DNA of 64,000 nt, taken from JAODBJ01 sp963782465 (GTDB lineage: Bacteria; Actinomycetota; Acidimicrobiia; IMCC26256; PALSA-610). The translations under genes and the position numbers were made by a program. Shown in pieces: positions 16,260-24,969 of the stretch (within the stretch, counting starts at the first letter, position 1; every line of letters starts with the position of its first letter). Below the pieces are notes generated by a model, which saw nothing but the letters and a program-made list of their open reading frames with translations, did not search any database and had not been told where the DNA came from. The stretch spans positions 124,001-188,000 of the forward strand of contig CAWAJR010000007.1 of NCBI GenBank assembly GCA_963782465.1. The letters run 5' to 3'.

Positions 16260-17620
16260 CCTTGCGGGCGAAGCTGGTGCTCGCCCTCGCGTTGCTGGCC
16301 GCCGCGTCGACCGTGTCGATCGGTTTCTTCAGTTACACCGCAACCGAACAACGGCTCAACACCCAGATCAACAACTCCCTTTCCGATGCCATCGCGACGA
16401 TGGTCGATCGAGTCAGCCACGGAGATCACGACGCGGGGTTGGGCGGACCGAACGCGATCTCGCTCAGCGGTGACGCGCCGCTGGTGCGCCAGCAGGCGAT
16501 CGCTCCCGACGGGACGATCGCGGGGTCGTCATACGGACGGCTCCCGGTCACCGCAGGGGATCGAGCGCTTGCCGCCGGCGGGCCTTTCGGCGCCCACACG
16601 GTGAGAACGGTCACGATCGACGGCCAGCACTGGCGGATCGAGACCTTCGGTCTCGGCGGTGGGGGTGCGGTGCAGGCGGCGCGGAGCCTCGCCGAGAACG
16701 AGAACGTGCTCGCGTCGCTGCGCGATCGCATCCTCATCGCGGCGGCACTGGTCGTGATCGCGGCCGGGCTCATCGGTTGGTGGTTCGCGCTGCAGGTCAC
16801 CCGACGGCTCACCCGGCTCACGAACACGGCCGAGGAAGTTGCGCAGACCGGCCACCTCGACATCGCCGTGCCCGTCAGCGGGAAAGACGAGGCCGGGCGC
16901 CTCGGGATTGCGTTCAACGAGATGCTGTCGGCCCTCGCGCGCTCCAAGGACGATCAGCAACGTCTGGTGCAAGACGCCGGGCACGAGCTGCGTACGCCGC
17001 TCACCAGCCTGCGTACCAACGCGTCGGTGCTGCGGCGCCACGAGTTGTCGCCGACCGAACGCACCCAGGTGCTCGACGATCTCGACAGCGAGGCGCGCGA
17101 GCTCACCGACCTCGTGAACGAACTCGTCGAGCTCGCGACCGACCGTTCCCGCGACGAACCGGAAGAGCTCCTTCGGGTCGCCGACATCGTCGAGCGTGTC
17201 GCGCAGCGCGCGGAACGGCGCAGCAGCCGGCACGTCGCGATCGATGCCGACACGACGGTCGTGGTCGGCCGCCGCCAGGCGCTCGAGCGCGCGATCTCGA
17301 ACCTCGTCGACAACGCGCTCAAGTTCGACCAAGGCGACGGGCCGATCGAGGTGGTGGTGAAGGAGGGGACCGTCACCGTGCTCGACCGCGGCCCCGGGAT
17401 CGAGGCGTCGGACCGCGACCACCTGTTCGACCGGTTCTTCCGTGCGCTGTCGGCGCGAAGCCAGCCCGGTTCGGGTCTCGGGCTCGCGATCGTGCGCGAC
17501 ATCGCCGAACGCCATGGCGGCACCGTCTTCGCCGGCCCTCGCGACGGCGGCGGGGCGGCGATCGGCTTCCGGCTCCCGGTCGCCGACGGGGACGCCGAGC
17601 CGGCCGAGCAGAGCGATTGA
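16256..17620 (+). CDS. HAMP-domain sensor histidine kinase (MprB-like)
   Basis: This 454-residue membrane kinase has TM1 at about 6-26, an extracytoplasmic sensor region to about 157 and TM2 at about 159-180. HAMP follows at about 180-232, then the phospho-acceptor His243 in DAGHELRTPLT. The ATPase domain carries the N box NLVDNALKF, G1 DRGPG and G2 GSGLGLAIV. It pairs with the response regulator through an ATGA overlap. The sensed signal is unknown. Confidence 0.92.
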   Translation: MTLRAKLVLALALLAAASTVSIGFFSYTATEQRLNTQINNSLSDAIATMVDRVSHGDHDAGLGGPNAISLSGDAPLVRQQAIAPDGTIAGSSYGRLPVTAGDRALAAGGPFGAHTVRTVTIDGQHWRIETFGLGGGGAVQAARSLAENENVLASLRDRILIAAALVVIAAGLIGWWFALQVTRRLTRLTNTAEEVAQTGHLDIAVPVSGKDEAGRLGIAFNEMLSALARSKDDQQRLVQDAGHELRTPLTSLRTNASVLRRHELSPTERTQVLDDLDSEARELTDLVNELVELATDRSRDEPEELLRVADIVERVAQRAERRSSRHVAIDADTTVVVGRRQALERAISNLVDNALKFDQGDGPIEVVVKEGTVTVLDRGPGIEASDRDHLFDRFFRALSARSQPGSGLGLAIVRDIAERHGGTVFAGPRDGGGAAIGFRLPVADGDAEPAEQSD

Positions 17621-17635
17621 TTCTTACGGTGCTCT

Positions 17636-17650
17636 AACCGGGCCCCGGTT
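17636..17650 (+). terminator. Short hairpin after the sensor kinase
   Basis: AACCGGG and CCCGGTT are complementary with a one-base gap, giving a compact GC hairpin 16 nt after the kinase stop. No T-run follows, so factor-independent termination is only a possibility. Confidence 0.4.
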
Positions 17651-17679
17651 CCGGCCTTACCGGCCCCGCCGAAGATACA

Positions 17680-17850
17680 CATGCTCAGCGGTTGGGCCCG
17701 GGCTTCACTCCCCGGGAGCGCGAGGTCCAACCGGCGAGCGGCACCAGGCCGGGTAACCGTGCCTGCGACATCCCGAACCGAGCGACCCCGAGGTGCCGGC
17801 GGGCGGCTTCCCCACAGCCGGTCCCGCCGGCACCCGGCCCCCGAAAGGCC
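17680..17850 (+). other. Structured non-coding leader upstream of small membrane protein
   Basis: The region holds GGTTGG (17682-17687) facing CCAACC (17729-17734). Immediately before the next ribosome site lies a very strong hairpin: GGTGCCGGCGGG (17792-17803) with its exact complement (17823-17834), plus an inner CGGCT/AGCCG stem. I found no match to the riboswitch cores I know (FMN, cobalamin, c-di-GMP, ydaO). It contains no convincing gene. Confidence 0.4.
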
Positions 17851-17855
17851 CACCG

Positions 17856-18191
17856 ATGCCGGCAACCCCGCCCCGGCGCCGCAAGGCGCACCCCGCGTCC
17901 CGGGCCCGCAACATGGTGGCCGGCGCGAGCGCGGCCGCGTTCCTCGGGCTCGGCGGCGTGATGGCGCTCGCGACCGGCGCCGCGCACGTGAAATCGTCGA
18001 GCACGAACAGCAACACCAGCGCGCGCCAGGCGATCCGGCAGGACGACGGATTCTCGTCGACCTCCTACGGCGACGACGACGGTTTCGGCGATTCGCAGTC
18101 GTTCAACGGGTTCGGCGCGCAACCGGGCTTTTCGCAGAGCTCCGGCTCGCCGAACCTCGGCGGCGGGAACACCGCAACGCACGGAAGCTGA
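17856..18191 (+). CDS. Small membrane-anchored protein of unknown function
   Basis: This 111-residue protein starts at ATG 17856 after GAAAGG. The N-terminus is basic (PPRRRKAHPASRARN), then one hydrophobic segment lies at about 20-42 (ASAAAFLGLGGVMALATGA). The remainder is low-complexity, rich in Ser, Gly, Asp and Asn. It precedes apbE by 52 nt. That position and composition suggest an extracytoplasmic companion of an ApbE-dependent flavoprotein system, but there is no FMN-attachment motif. I do not recognise a family. Confidence 0.55.
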   Translation: MPATPPRRRKAHPASRARNMVAGASAAAFLGLGGVMALATGAAHVKSSSTNSNTSARQAIRQDDGFSSTSYGDDDGFGDSQSFNGFGAQPGFSQSSGSPNLGGGNTATHGS

Positions 18192-18243
18192 CGCGGCCAT
18201 CGGTACCACCACGCCCCCCGAAGCGGAGCTGCGGTTCGCGGCG

Positions 18244-19140
18244 ATGGGCACCGACGTGCACATCGTGGTGGTCGGCGACGGCGCGCCGCAGCAGGCGGCC
18301 CGCGCCCGGGATCGCATCGCCGACCTCGAAGGTCGCTGGAGCCGCTTCCTCGCGTCGAGCGAGGTGAGCCGGTGCAACGCCAACGCCGGTCATCCATCGG
18401 TGTGCTCGCCCGACACGGTCGCGCTCGTGCGGCGCGCGCTCCACGCCTGGCGCATCACCGATGGTCGCTTCGACCCGACCGTCCTCGGCGCTGTCGTCCG
18501 GGCCGGGTACGACGCGAGCTTCGACACCCTCGATCGGGTTCGCACCGAGGTTCGCACCGCCGACGCCCGGCACACCGGTGCCGGCGCGATCGTCGTCGAC
18601 GCTGCGACCAATCTCGTGATCTTGCCCGAGGGCGTCGGCTTCGACCCGGGCGGGATCGGGAAGGGCTTCGCAGCCGACATCGTGAGCCGGGAAGCGATCG
18701 ACGCGGGCGCGGTCGGGGTCTGCGTGAACGTCGGTGGCGACATCCGAGTGCGCGGGGAAGCACCGGGTGGCGGTCCCTGGCAGGTCGACGTGCTCGATCC
18801 CCACGATCCCGCGACCGTTCGGGCTGCCGTGCTCGTTGCCGACGGTGCCGTCGCCACGAGCAGCCGCGCCCGCCGTACGTGGATGGTGGGCGAGCAGGTT
18901 CGTCATCACCTCGTCGACCCGGCGACCGGAGAACCGATCGACAACGACGTTGTCGCGATCACGGTGATCGCGCGCGACGGGTGGAGCGCCGAAGTGTTCG
19001 CCAAGGCGGCCTTTGTCGGCGGCGCGGATGCGGGGCTCGCGTTCGTCGAGGCGCAGGGTGCGCAAGCCGTGGTGTTCGACCGGCACGGCGGTATGCGGAC
19101 CACGAGCGGCTGGCCCGCCTTCAGCGGCGAACCGGCATGA
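18244..19140 (+). CDS. apbE: FAD:protein FMN transferase (ApbE family)
   Basis: ApbE enzymes use FAD to attach FMN covalently to threonine in redox proteins outside the membrane. The conserved FDPGGIGKGFAAD is at about 133-145, with VNVGGDIRV and HHLVDPATGEP further on. ATG 18244 falls within what is normally the conserved first strand; the residues just upstream, ELRFAA, also look family-like. No ATG, GTG or TTG is available in frame back to a stop at 17989-17991. Either a rare start is used (CTG 18229 or ATC 18199) or upstream sequence has lost a base. No signal peptide is seen. Its stop overlaps a short membrane-protein reading frame. Confidence 0.88.
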   Translation: MGTDVHIVVVGDGAPQQAARARDRIADLEGRWSRFLASSEVSRCNANAGHPSVCSPDTVALVRRALHAWRITDGRFDPTVLGAVVRAGYDASFDTLDRVRTEVRTADARHTGAGAIVVDAATNLVILPEGVGFDPGGIGKGFAADIVSREAIDAGAVGVCVNVGGDIRVRGEAPGGGPWQVDVLDPHDPATVRAAVLVADGAVATSSRARRTWMVGEQVRHHLVDPATGEPIDNDVVAITVIARDGWSAEVFAKAAFVGGADAGLAFVEAQGAQAVVFDRHGGMRTTSGWPAFSGEPA

Positions 19141-19253
19141 ACAATCAGGTCATGTGGTACGCGGCCCGGTCGGCCGGCGTGGGTGGTGTTCGCGATGGCG
19201 GCAACGATGTTGCCGTTGATCGGGATGCGCCGGTTCGGATGGCGCACCGCTAG
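19137..19253 (+). pseudogene. Short or broken membrane-protein gene after apbE
   Basis: An ATG at 19137 overlaps the apbE stop (ATGA) and encodes MNNQVMWYAARSAG. This resembles the start of the ferric-reductase-like membrane proteins that often accompany apbE in Actinobacteria. The frame then loses sense, while another frame at about 19170-19240 gives a credible membrane segment (AWVVFAMAATMLPLIG). Loss of a GC pair in the local GCGC run would join the two. The reading runs into the 3' end of the convergent dioxygenase gene, so the gene is truncated, mis-sequenced or a remnant. Confidence 0.35.
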
Positions 19254-19909
19254 CGCGAACGCGACCGCGACCGCGAGAACTCGCGGGGTGCGGAGTACGA
19301 CGCCCCGATCTCCGGGCGTCCCCGCCGCGACGTCCAGCGCCACTGGGCCGAGATCCGGCCGCTGAGCGGCTGCTGCACCTTCGGCACCGCGTGTTCCCAA
19401 TCCGACTGGAAGCGCCCGCCGAACACCATCAGGTCGCCGCTCGCCGGTGACAGGTCGTGGGTGGCACCGCCGTTCGCGCCGAGGAACTTGTCGCGCCGGC
19501 CTCGCGGCCCGACGAGGAAAGGCCGCCGGGCACCGAGCGTGAGGATGCCGACGACGGTTTCCTCGAGGTGGCGCATCTCGCGATCGCGGTGGAACGCGAC
19601 GCTGTCGCGCTGGTTGCGGTAGTAGGCGAAGGCGACGCCTTCGAACTTCACGCCGTAGCGCGTTTCGATCGTCTTCTGGGTGCCGGCGATCGTCGGGTTC
19701 GACACGTCGCGTGTGGTCACCCACGCGCCGAGCCGCGGTTCTTCCATCCAGCGTTCGTACCGCCACACCTTGCCCTGCCGCCACGGCAGCGACTCGACGA
19801 GCTCCGCATAGACCTCGTTCGCGCCGGGCAGGAAGCCGCGCGTGATGTCGACCCACGACGTTTCGTCGAACCACAGCCGCTCGGGTTCCGGGGCGTGCAT
19901 GCCGTTCAC
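19250..19909 (-). CDS. AlkB-like 2-oxoglutarate/Fe(II) dioxygenase
   Basis: This protein of about 219 residues belongs to the group that demethylates alkylated nucleic acids or related substrates. The metal triad is visible as HRD (in VAFHRDREM) and a later His (DWEHAVPK). A 2-oxoglutarate-binding strand follows, rich in Arg. GTG 19909 overlaps the preceding stop by four bases; ATG 19900 is an alternative start. The C-terminal SRSRSRSR tail comes from a CGCGAC tandem run. It is the last gene of the hydrolase-rhamnosidase operon, an unexpected partner for a DNA-repair-like enzyme. Confidence 0.85.
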   Translation of the reverse strand: MNGMHAPEPERLWFDETSWVDITRGFLPGANEVYAELVESLPWRQGKVWRYERWMEEPRLGAWVTTRDVSNPTIAGTQKTIETRYGVKFEGVAFAYYRNQRDSVAFHRDREMRHLEETVVGILTLGARRPFLVGPRGRRDKFLGANGGATHDLSPASGDLMVFGGRFQSDWEHAVPKVQQPLSGRISAQWRWTSRRGRPEIGASYSAPREFSRSRSRSR

Positions 19910-22610
19910 GACGATACGGCGTGCGTGCCCGAGCCGACGACGACATTTCGGCCCGGGAGCGCGACGCGGGCCGAGACGTTCGGCGGCAGCGTGACCCGGA
20001 GGTTGACGTGGCCGCCGGTGCGTCGCCAGCTGATCGAAATGCTGCCGGCGACGGTCGGCACTCGGCCGGACACCGACGCGAGGTTCGCCGGCGGGGGTCG
20101 GAGGGTGACCACGAGCCCGTGCGCCGGGCCGGGCGGCGACGCGATCCCGACGCCGAGGAACATCTGCTGGAACGCGACGAGTGCGTTCGAGCCCCACCCG
20201 TGCGACATGCCGTCGCCCTCGACGTCGAGCGGCGTCCAACTCTCCCAGGTGAACGTCGCGCCCTGGGCGAGCTCGTTCGCCCAGCCGGGGTCTTTCTTGT
20301 CGGTGAGGACGCGCACGACGTCGTTGTCGAGGTGTGCGGCATCGAGGCCCTGGAGGAAGAGCAGTCCGTCCATCGGCCCGGTCGAGATCCCCAACTTCGC
20401 GACGAACGCCCCGATCGCCGGCACCCGCGCCGCGGGCACGATGCCGAACGTCAGCGCGAACGCGTTCGCCTGCTGCGACGCGTGTGTGCTTACTGCGCCG
20501 TCGGGCGCGATCCCGTCGACGTAGATGCCGTCGGCGCGCCGTAGCTTGCGGTTGATCGAGGCGACGGTCGCGGTGTGCCGTTGCCGTTCGAGGTGCACGT
20601 CGGCCGGCTTGCCGGCGAGCGCGGCCATCTGCGCCGCGCGCTCGTACACATCGGCCGCGAGGATCGCCGAGGTGGTGCGGACACGGGTGTTGGTGTCGTA
20701 GCCGTAGCGCATCTGCGGGGGCCAGTCGACGAGCCCGTAGGTCTGGTCATCGCCGTTCAGTGGCGGGGTCAGCAAGCCGGTCGCGGGGTCGGTTTCGTGC
20801 CACAGGAAGTTCGACACGTTGCGCACGACGGGGTAGAGCCGTTCGAGGGTCGCGCGGTCGCCGGTGTGGAGGTAGTACTGCCAGACCCACTCCGGGTAGC
20901 GCTCGGTGTAGTCGAGGATGACGCGCGCGCCGTCGCCGTTGGGGTAGACGGCGTTGAGTTCGCCGTCGGGCCAGTACCGGCGTTGCGATTGGGCGAAGTC
21001 GTTCAGGGCCTGCCAGGTGAGGTTCTGGTCGCCGAAGCCGCCCATCAGTGCTTGCGAGTCGTTGAACGAGTCGCCGAGGAATTGGCCCTTCTCGCGTGTC
21101 GGTGTGTCGACGAACTGCTCCTGCGCGACGTAGAGCGCCGAATGCTGCACGAGCCCGAACACCGCATCGAGCGTCGCGTTCGACGACGTGAACGTCGCCG
21201 CCGGTTCGTCGGGGAGCGACGCGTGGCGTGCGATTTCGGGAACCTGCGCGGCGGTGAGCTTCTCGCCCGGGCTGTCGATCTCGAAGTACTGGAACGCGAG
21301 TGACAGGAACGGGGTGAACGTCTGCCTCCCGGCGCGCTCGACGTAGGTGAAGCTGAGGTCGGTGCCCTGCGTCGCGTGCGTGGTCGACACCCGGCCGTCG
21401 GGGTCGAGCGCGAAGCCGGCGTGCATCGAGATCACGCGACCCGCGACGCCGTGCCGGAACGTCACCGTCGGCCGGGCCGCGTTGACGACGCCGTAGTCGA
21501 CGACGACCGCGCCCGAGGCCAGCGTCTTGACCGATCGCGGCCGCTGGGTGTGCTCGACGATGCGGGTGCGTTGCGCGACCAGATGGGTGAATGGTGCGGT
21601 GCCGGCCGGGCCGAGGACCGCGACCGGTTGCCATCCGGTCGCGCGGAACCCCGGTTGCGACCAGCCGACGGGTGGGGCGAGGCGCCCGTCGATGTGCTCG
21701 ACGAAGTTGCCTTCGTCGTTCCGCAGCGGCGCCGGGAGCCATTGCGCCGTGTGTTCGCGCCAGGTGCCGTCGGTGCCGAAGGTCTCGCGGGTTCCGTCGC
21801 GGTGCACCACCGTCAGTTGCACGATGAGCCCCGGCGCCGACGCAGGCCGTCCCTGGCCGGCCCGTACCAGTGGTGCAATACGCCGATCGCGTTCGCGCCC
21901 GGGTGCAGGAGATGGGTGACGTCGGTCGCCTGGTAGTACTGCGCATCGGGGTACGCGAACGACGGCCCGGTACCCGCGTACGCCCCGTCGACCCACAACG
22001 CGTACTGGTGCGCGGCGCCGATGTAGATCGTGGCGCGCTCGATGGGGCTCGACCCGATCGTGATGTCTTTACGGACGTCGGTGTACTCCTCGGGGCCGTG
22101 GTCCTTCGGCCCGGGCCGCACCCATTTCGCGTCCCAGAGGTTGTCGCGCAACCCGGTGACGAACGGTTGCGGTTTCGCGTACGGGCCGAGTTGGCCGGTC
22201 GCGTCGCGGGTCGCGACGGTCCACCAATATTGGGTGTCGGCCGCCAGCCGGGGGCCGTCGTACGCGACGAACGCCTGCTGGGCCGACGCCGGTTGGTCGT
22301 GGTCCCACACCACCGATTTCGACCCGGCCGTGACGGCCGGGTCGCTCCCCACGACGATGTGGTAGCCGCGCTGCACCGCGTTGGGCCGGCGATCGACCAC
22401 GTTCCACGCGAACGAGATCGCGTCCGGGTCGACACCCACCGGCGCGCGCGATCCGTTGACGCTCAGCGCGGCCGGCGATGCCGGGCGGGCGCTCGGGGCC
22501 GGCGACGAACCGCCGGAGCTGTGCGTGGCGGTCACACCGATCGCGATACCGGCCGCACCTCCGACGGCGACGACCACCGCGACGACGATCACAACCAGGC
22601 GCCGGTTCAC
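19906..22610 (-). CDS. Secreted alpha-L-rhamnosidase-like glycoside hydrolase (GH78-like), frameshifted
   Basis: With one base restored the protein is about 901 residues. GTG 22610 (GGAGG upstream) begins a membrane anchor or signal (NRRLVVIVVAVV). Then come a fibronectin-like domain, the rhamnosidase N-terminal domain and an (alpha/alpha)6 catalytic domain with DTPTREKGQFLGDSFND and ELNAVYPNGDG. The frame breaks near 21870, in ACGGGCCGGCC between HHWYG and GQGRPA. Adding one C or G (GGGCCC) gives HHWYG-x-GQGRP, as expected of the family. The start overlaps the hydrolase stop and the stop overlaps the AlkB-like start. It likely trims rhamnosides outside the cell; substrate unknown. Confidence 0.8.
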
Positions 22611-23725
22611 GAACCTCCGCTGGTGAACTGAGCGCCGCGGCGGGACGTCTCCAACGTCTGCCTCCACTTGTGCCGGCCCTCGAGCGTGAAGTTGAGGAAG
22701 GAGATCGCGTACCCGTCGGCCAGGTGGTGCAGCCGCCGAGGGAGCATCGTCGGCGGGTTGCAGTTCTGCGCGAAGTCGAACAGCGCGAGTGCCTGGTCGA
22801 TGTCGAGTGACGGGTCGAACTGGTGGATCGCGACGATCCACGCGGGGAGGTACTGCTGGTACGAGCAAAGGTCGGTGAACCCGTTGTGGTGCGCGGTGGG
22901 CATCTCGACCTGGAACCACGGGCCCGTCACCGTGTCGTACTCCTGCGGCTCCAATCCGTTGATGCCGTCGGCACTCCACTCCATCAGCACCGGCACCTTC
23001 ACCGCGGCGAGGGCGGCGCGGTTGAGGATCCCCGCGGTCGGGTCCATCGCGATGACCTCGTCGACGCGTGGATCGACCGACGCGAGCCCGACGGCGGTCG
23101 CGCCGCCGAGCGACTGGCCGCTCGCCACGATCTTGCTCGGATCGACCATCTCCGTGAGCCAGGCCGGGGTGGATGCGGTGGGCACGGTCAACGCGGTGAT
23201 CACGCGACTGAGGTCGCTGATCCGGTGCAGCACGTTCCTCACGTAGTTGACGTCGTTGACGCCGAGTGCGGCATCGATGATCGTGTCGCCCGGATGGTCG
23301 GGGGCGGCGACGACGTACCCCTGGCTCGCGAGGATCTCCGTGAAGAAGGTCGCGACGACGCTGAAGGCGCCGGCTCCGTGCGAATAGACGACGAGGGGGA
23401 AGCGCTTCGCAGCCGGTGTCGCCCCGTCGTGGGCCAGCAGCGCCGGGATGTCGACGCCGGGGATGATCTCGTAACTCGCCTTCGGTCCGCGGGTGTGGCG
23501 GCTCGGGTACCAGATGTCGACGGTCAGGGCGGGGCGGCCGTTGGCCGGGGGAACGGTGACGGTCGCGTGCCCGACTGGATGGGGCCCCGGTGCCGCGGAG
23601 GGGAACCGCGCCGCAGCCCGTGCACGGCGCGCGGAGGCGGCCGCGGTCGATCCTGTCTCGGGTATCACACTGAGCGCCGCGACGACCACGACGGCGACCA
23701 CGATCGAAACCACACGCCGGTTCAT
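22607..23725 (-). CDS. Secreted alpha/beta hydrolase (PAF-acetylhydrolase/dienelactone-hydrolase-like)
   Basis: This 372-residue protein starts at ATG 23725. An N-terminal signal (NRRVVSIVVAVVVVAAL) is followed by an alpha/beta hydrolase fold: oxyanion region VVYSHGAGAF, nucleophile elbow GQSLGG and the acid-containing MDPTAGIL. It resembles platelet-activating-factor acetylhydrolase or cutinase-like esterases. Its signal sequence is nearly the same as that of the rhamnosidase gene that overlaps it. Both are probably exported together and may de-esterify and then trim a glycolipid or polysaccharide. Promoters lie in the 139-nt gap shared with amrS. Confidence 0.82.
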   Translation of the reverse strand: MNRRVVSIVVAVVVVAALSVIPETGSTAAASARRARAAARFPSAAPGPHPVGHATVTVPPANGRPALTVDIWYPSRHTRGPKASYEIIPGVDIPALLAHDGATPAAKRFPLVVYSHGAGAFSVVATFFTEILASQGYVVAAPDHPGDTIIDAALGVNDVNYVRNVLHRISDLSRVITALTVPTASTPAWLTEMVDPSKIVASGQSLGGATAVGLASVDPRVDEVIAMDPTAGILNRAALAAVKVPVLMEWSADGINGLEPQEYDTVTGPWFQVEMPTAHHNGFTDLCSYQQYLPAWIVAIHQFDPSLDIDQALALFDFAQNCNPPTMLPRRLHHLADGYAISFLNFTLEGRHKWRQTLETSRRGAQFTSGGS

Positions 23726-23864
23726 GTGTACCTGGCTCCCCGAAGGCACCCACCGTGCCCGCCGGTCAGATCATTCCACGTCGTGCCGCCGCTCGTGAAG
23801 GCGCACTGCCGCGAGGGCTCAGCGTCCGGAATACCGAACGCGTGGCAACAGTTCTACATGGACT

Positions 23865-24968
23865 ATGGCGAGCGAACCGGCGGCCCATTCGACCGTCCCG
23901 ACGAAGTACTGGCACGCACTTGCCGACGGCCGGGCCCAGTGCGACGTGTGCCCCCGGGCGTGCAAGTTGCGTGACGGCCAGCGGGGTGTGTGCTTCGTGC
24001 GTGCCCGCGAGGGCGACGAGATCGTGCTCACGACGTACGGTCGTTCGAGCGGCTTTTGCGTCGACCCCATCGAGAAGAAGCCGCTCAACCACTTCTTCCC
24101 CGGCAGTTCGGTGTTGTCGTTCGGTACGGCCGGGTGCAACCTCGCCTGCCGCTTCTGCCAGAACTGGGACATCTCCAAGTCGAAGGAGATCGACACGCTC
24201 GCCGACGCCGCGTCACCGGAGGCGATCGCGCGCGCGGCCGAGGAGTTGGGTTGTCGCAGCGTCGCCTTCACCTACAACGACCCGACGATCTTCCTGGAGT
24301 ACGCGATCGATGCCGCCGACGCGTGCCATGAGCGTGGGATCGCCTCCGTTGCGGTGACGGCCGGCTACATCTGCGAAGAACCCCGCCGCGAGTTCTACGC
24401 GCACGTCGACGCCGCGAACGTCGACCTGAAAGGGTTCACCGAAGACTTCTACCAGCACGTGTGCGGCGCACATCTGCGCGATGTGCTCGACACCCTCGAG
24501 TACCTGGTTTCGCACACGGATGTCTGGGTCGAGACGACGACGCTGTTGATCCCCGGCCAGAACGACAGCGACGACGAACTCGACGCGATGACCAAATGGG
24601 TCGTCGAGCACCTCGGTCGCGACGTTCCCATGCACTTCACGGCATTCCACCCCGACTACCGGATGCTCGACGTGCCGCCGACACCTCCGACCACGCTGAC
24701 GCGAGCACGCGAGATCGCCTCCGCCAACGGCGTGCGGTACGCGTATACCGGCAACGTCCACGACCCGCACGGTGCCAGCACGTACTGTCCCGAATGCGGC
24801 GAGTTGGTGGTGGAACGCGACTGGTACGTGCTCGGGCACTACGGCATCACCGACGATGGTCGTTGCGGTTCGTGCGGGGCCGTTGTCGCGGGCCGGTTCG
24901 ACGGTGGGCGAGGGCGAGGCGACGCGCGCCGGATCCCGGTGCGGCTCGCAGGGTTGGGGGGCAACTGA
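23865..24968 (+). CDS. amrS: AmmeMemoRadiSam system radical SAM enzyme
   Basis: This 367-residue radical SAM protein has the cluster motif at Cys91, Cys95 and Cys98 (GCNLACRFCQNW). An N-terminal cysteine set (CDVCPRAC, then GVCF) and a C-terminal zinc-ribbon-like pair (YCPECGE and CGSCG) frame the barrel. It has the layout of the radical SAM member of the AMMECR1/MEMO/radical SAM trio, related to pyruvate formate-lyase activating enzymes. The target radical or modification is not known for any member. ATG 23865 is used. amrB starts 1 nt after the stop. Confidence 0.93.
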   Translation: MASEPAAHSTVPTKYWHALADGRAQCDVCPRACKLRDGQRGVCFVRAREGDEIVLTTYGRSSGFCVDPIEKKPLNHFFPGSSVLSFGTAGCNLACRFCQNWDISKSKEIDTLADAASPEAIARAAEELGCRSVAFTYNDPTIFLEYAIDAADACHERGIASVAVTAGYICEEPRREFYAHVDAANVDLKGFTEDFYQHVCGAHLRDVLDTLEYLVSHTDVWVETTTLLIPGQNDSDDELDAMTKWVVEHLGRDVPMHFTAFHPDYRMLDVPPTPPTTLTRAREIASANGVRYAYTGNVHDPHGASTYCPECGELVVERDWYVLGHYGITDDGRCGSCGAVVAGRFDGGRGRGDARRIPVRLAGLGGN

Positions 24969-24969
24969 G

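Noticed and set aside
17680..17850. Known riboswitch (FMN, cobalamin, c-di-GMP or ydaO type)
   Set aside because: None of the conserved core sequences of these classes could be found; only unexplained stems are present.
21855..21885. Programmed -1 ribosomal frameshift in the rhamnosidase gene
   Set aside because: No slippery heptamer or downstream pseudoknot is evident, and four other genes show the same kind of base loss.
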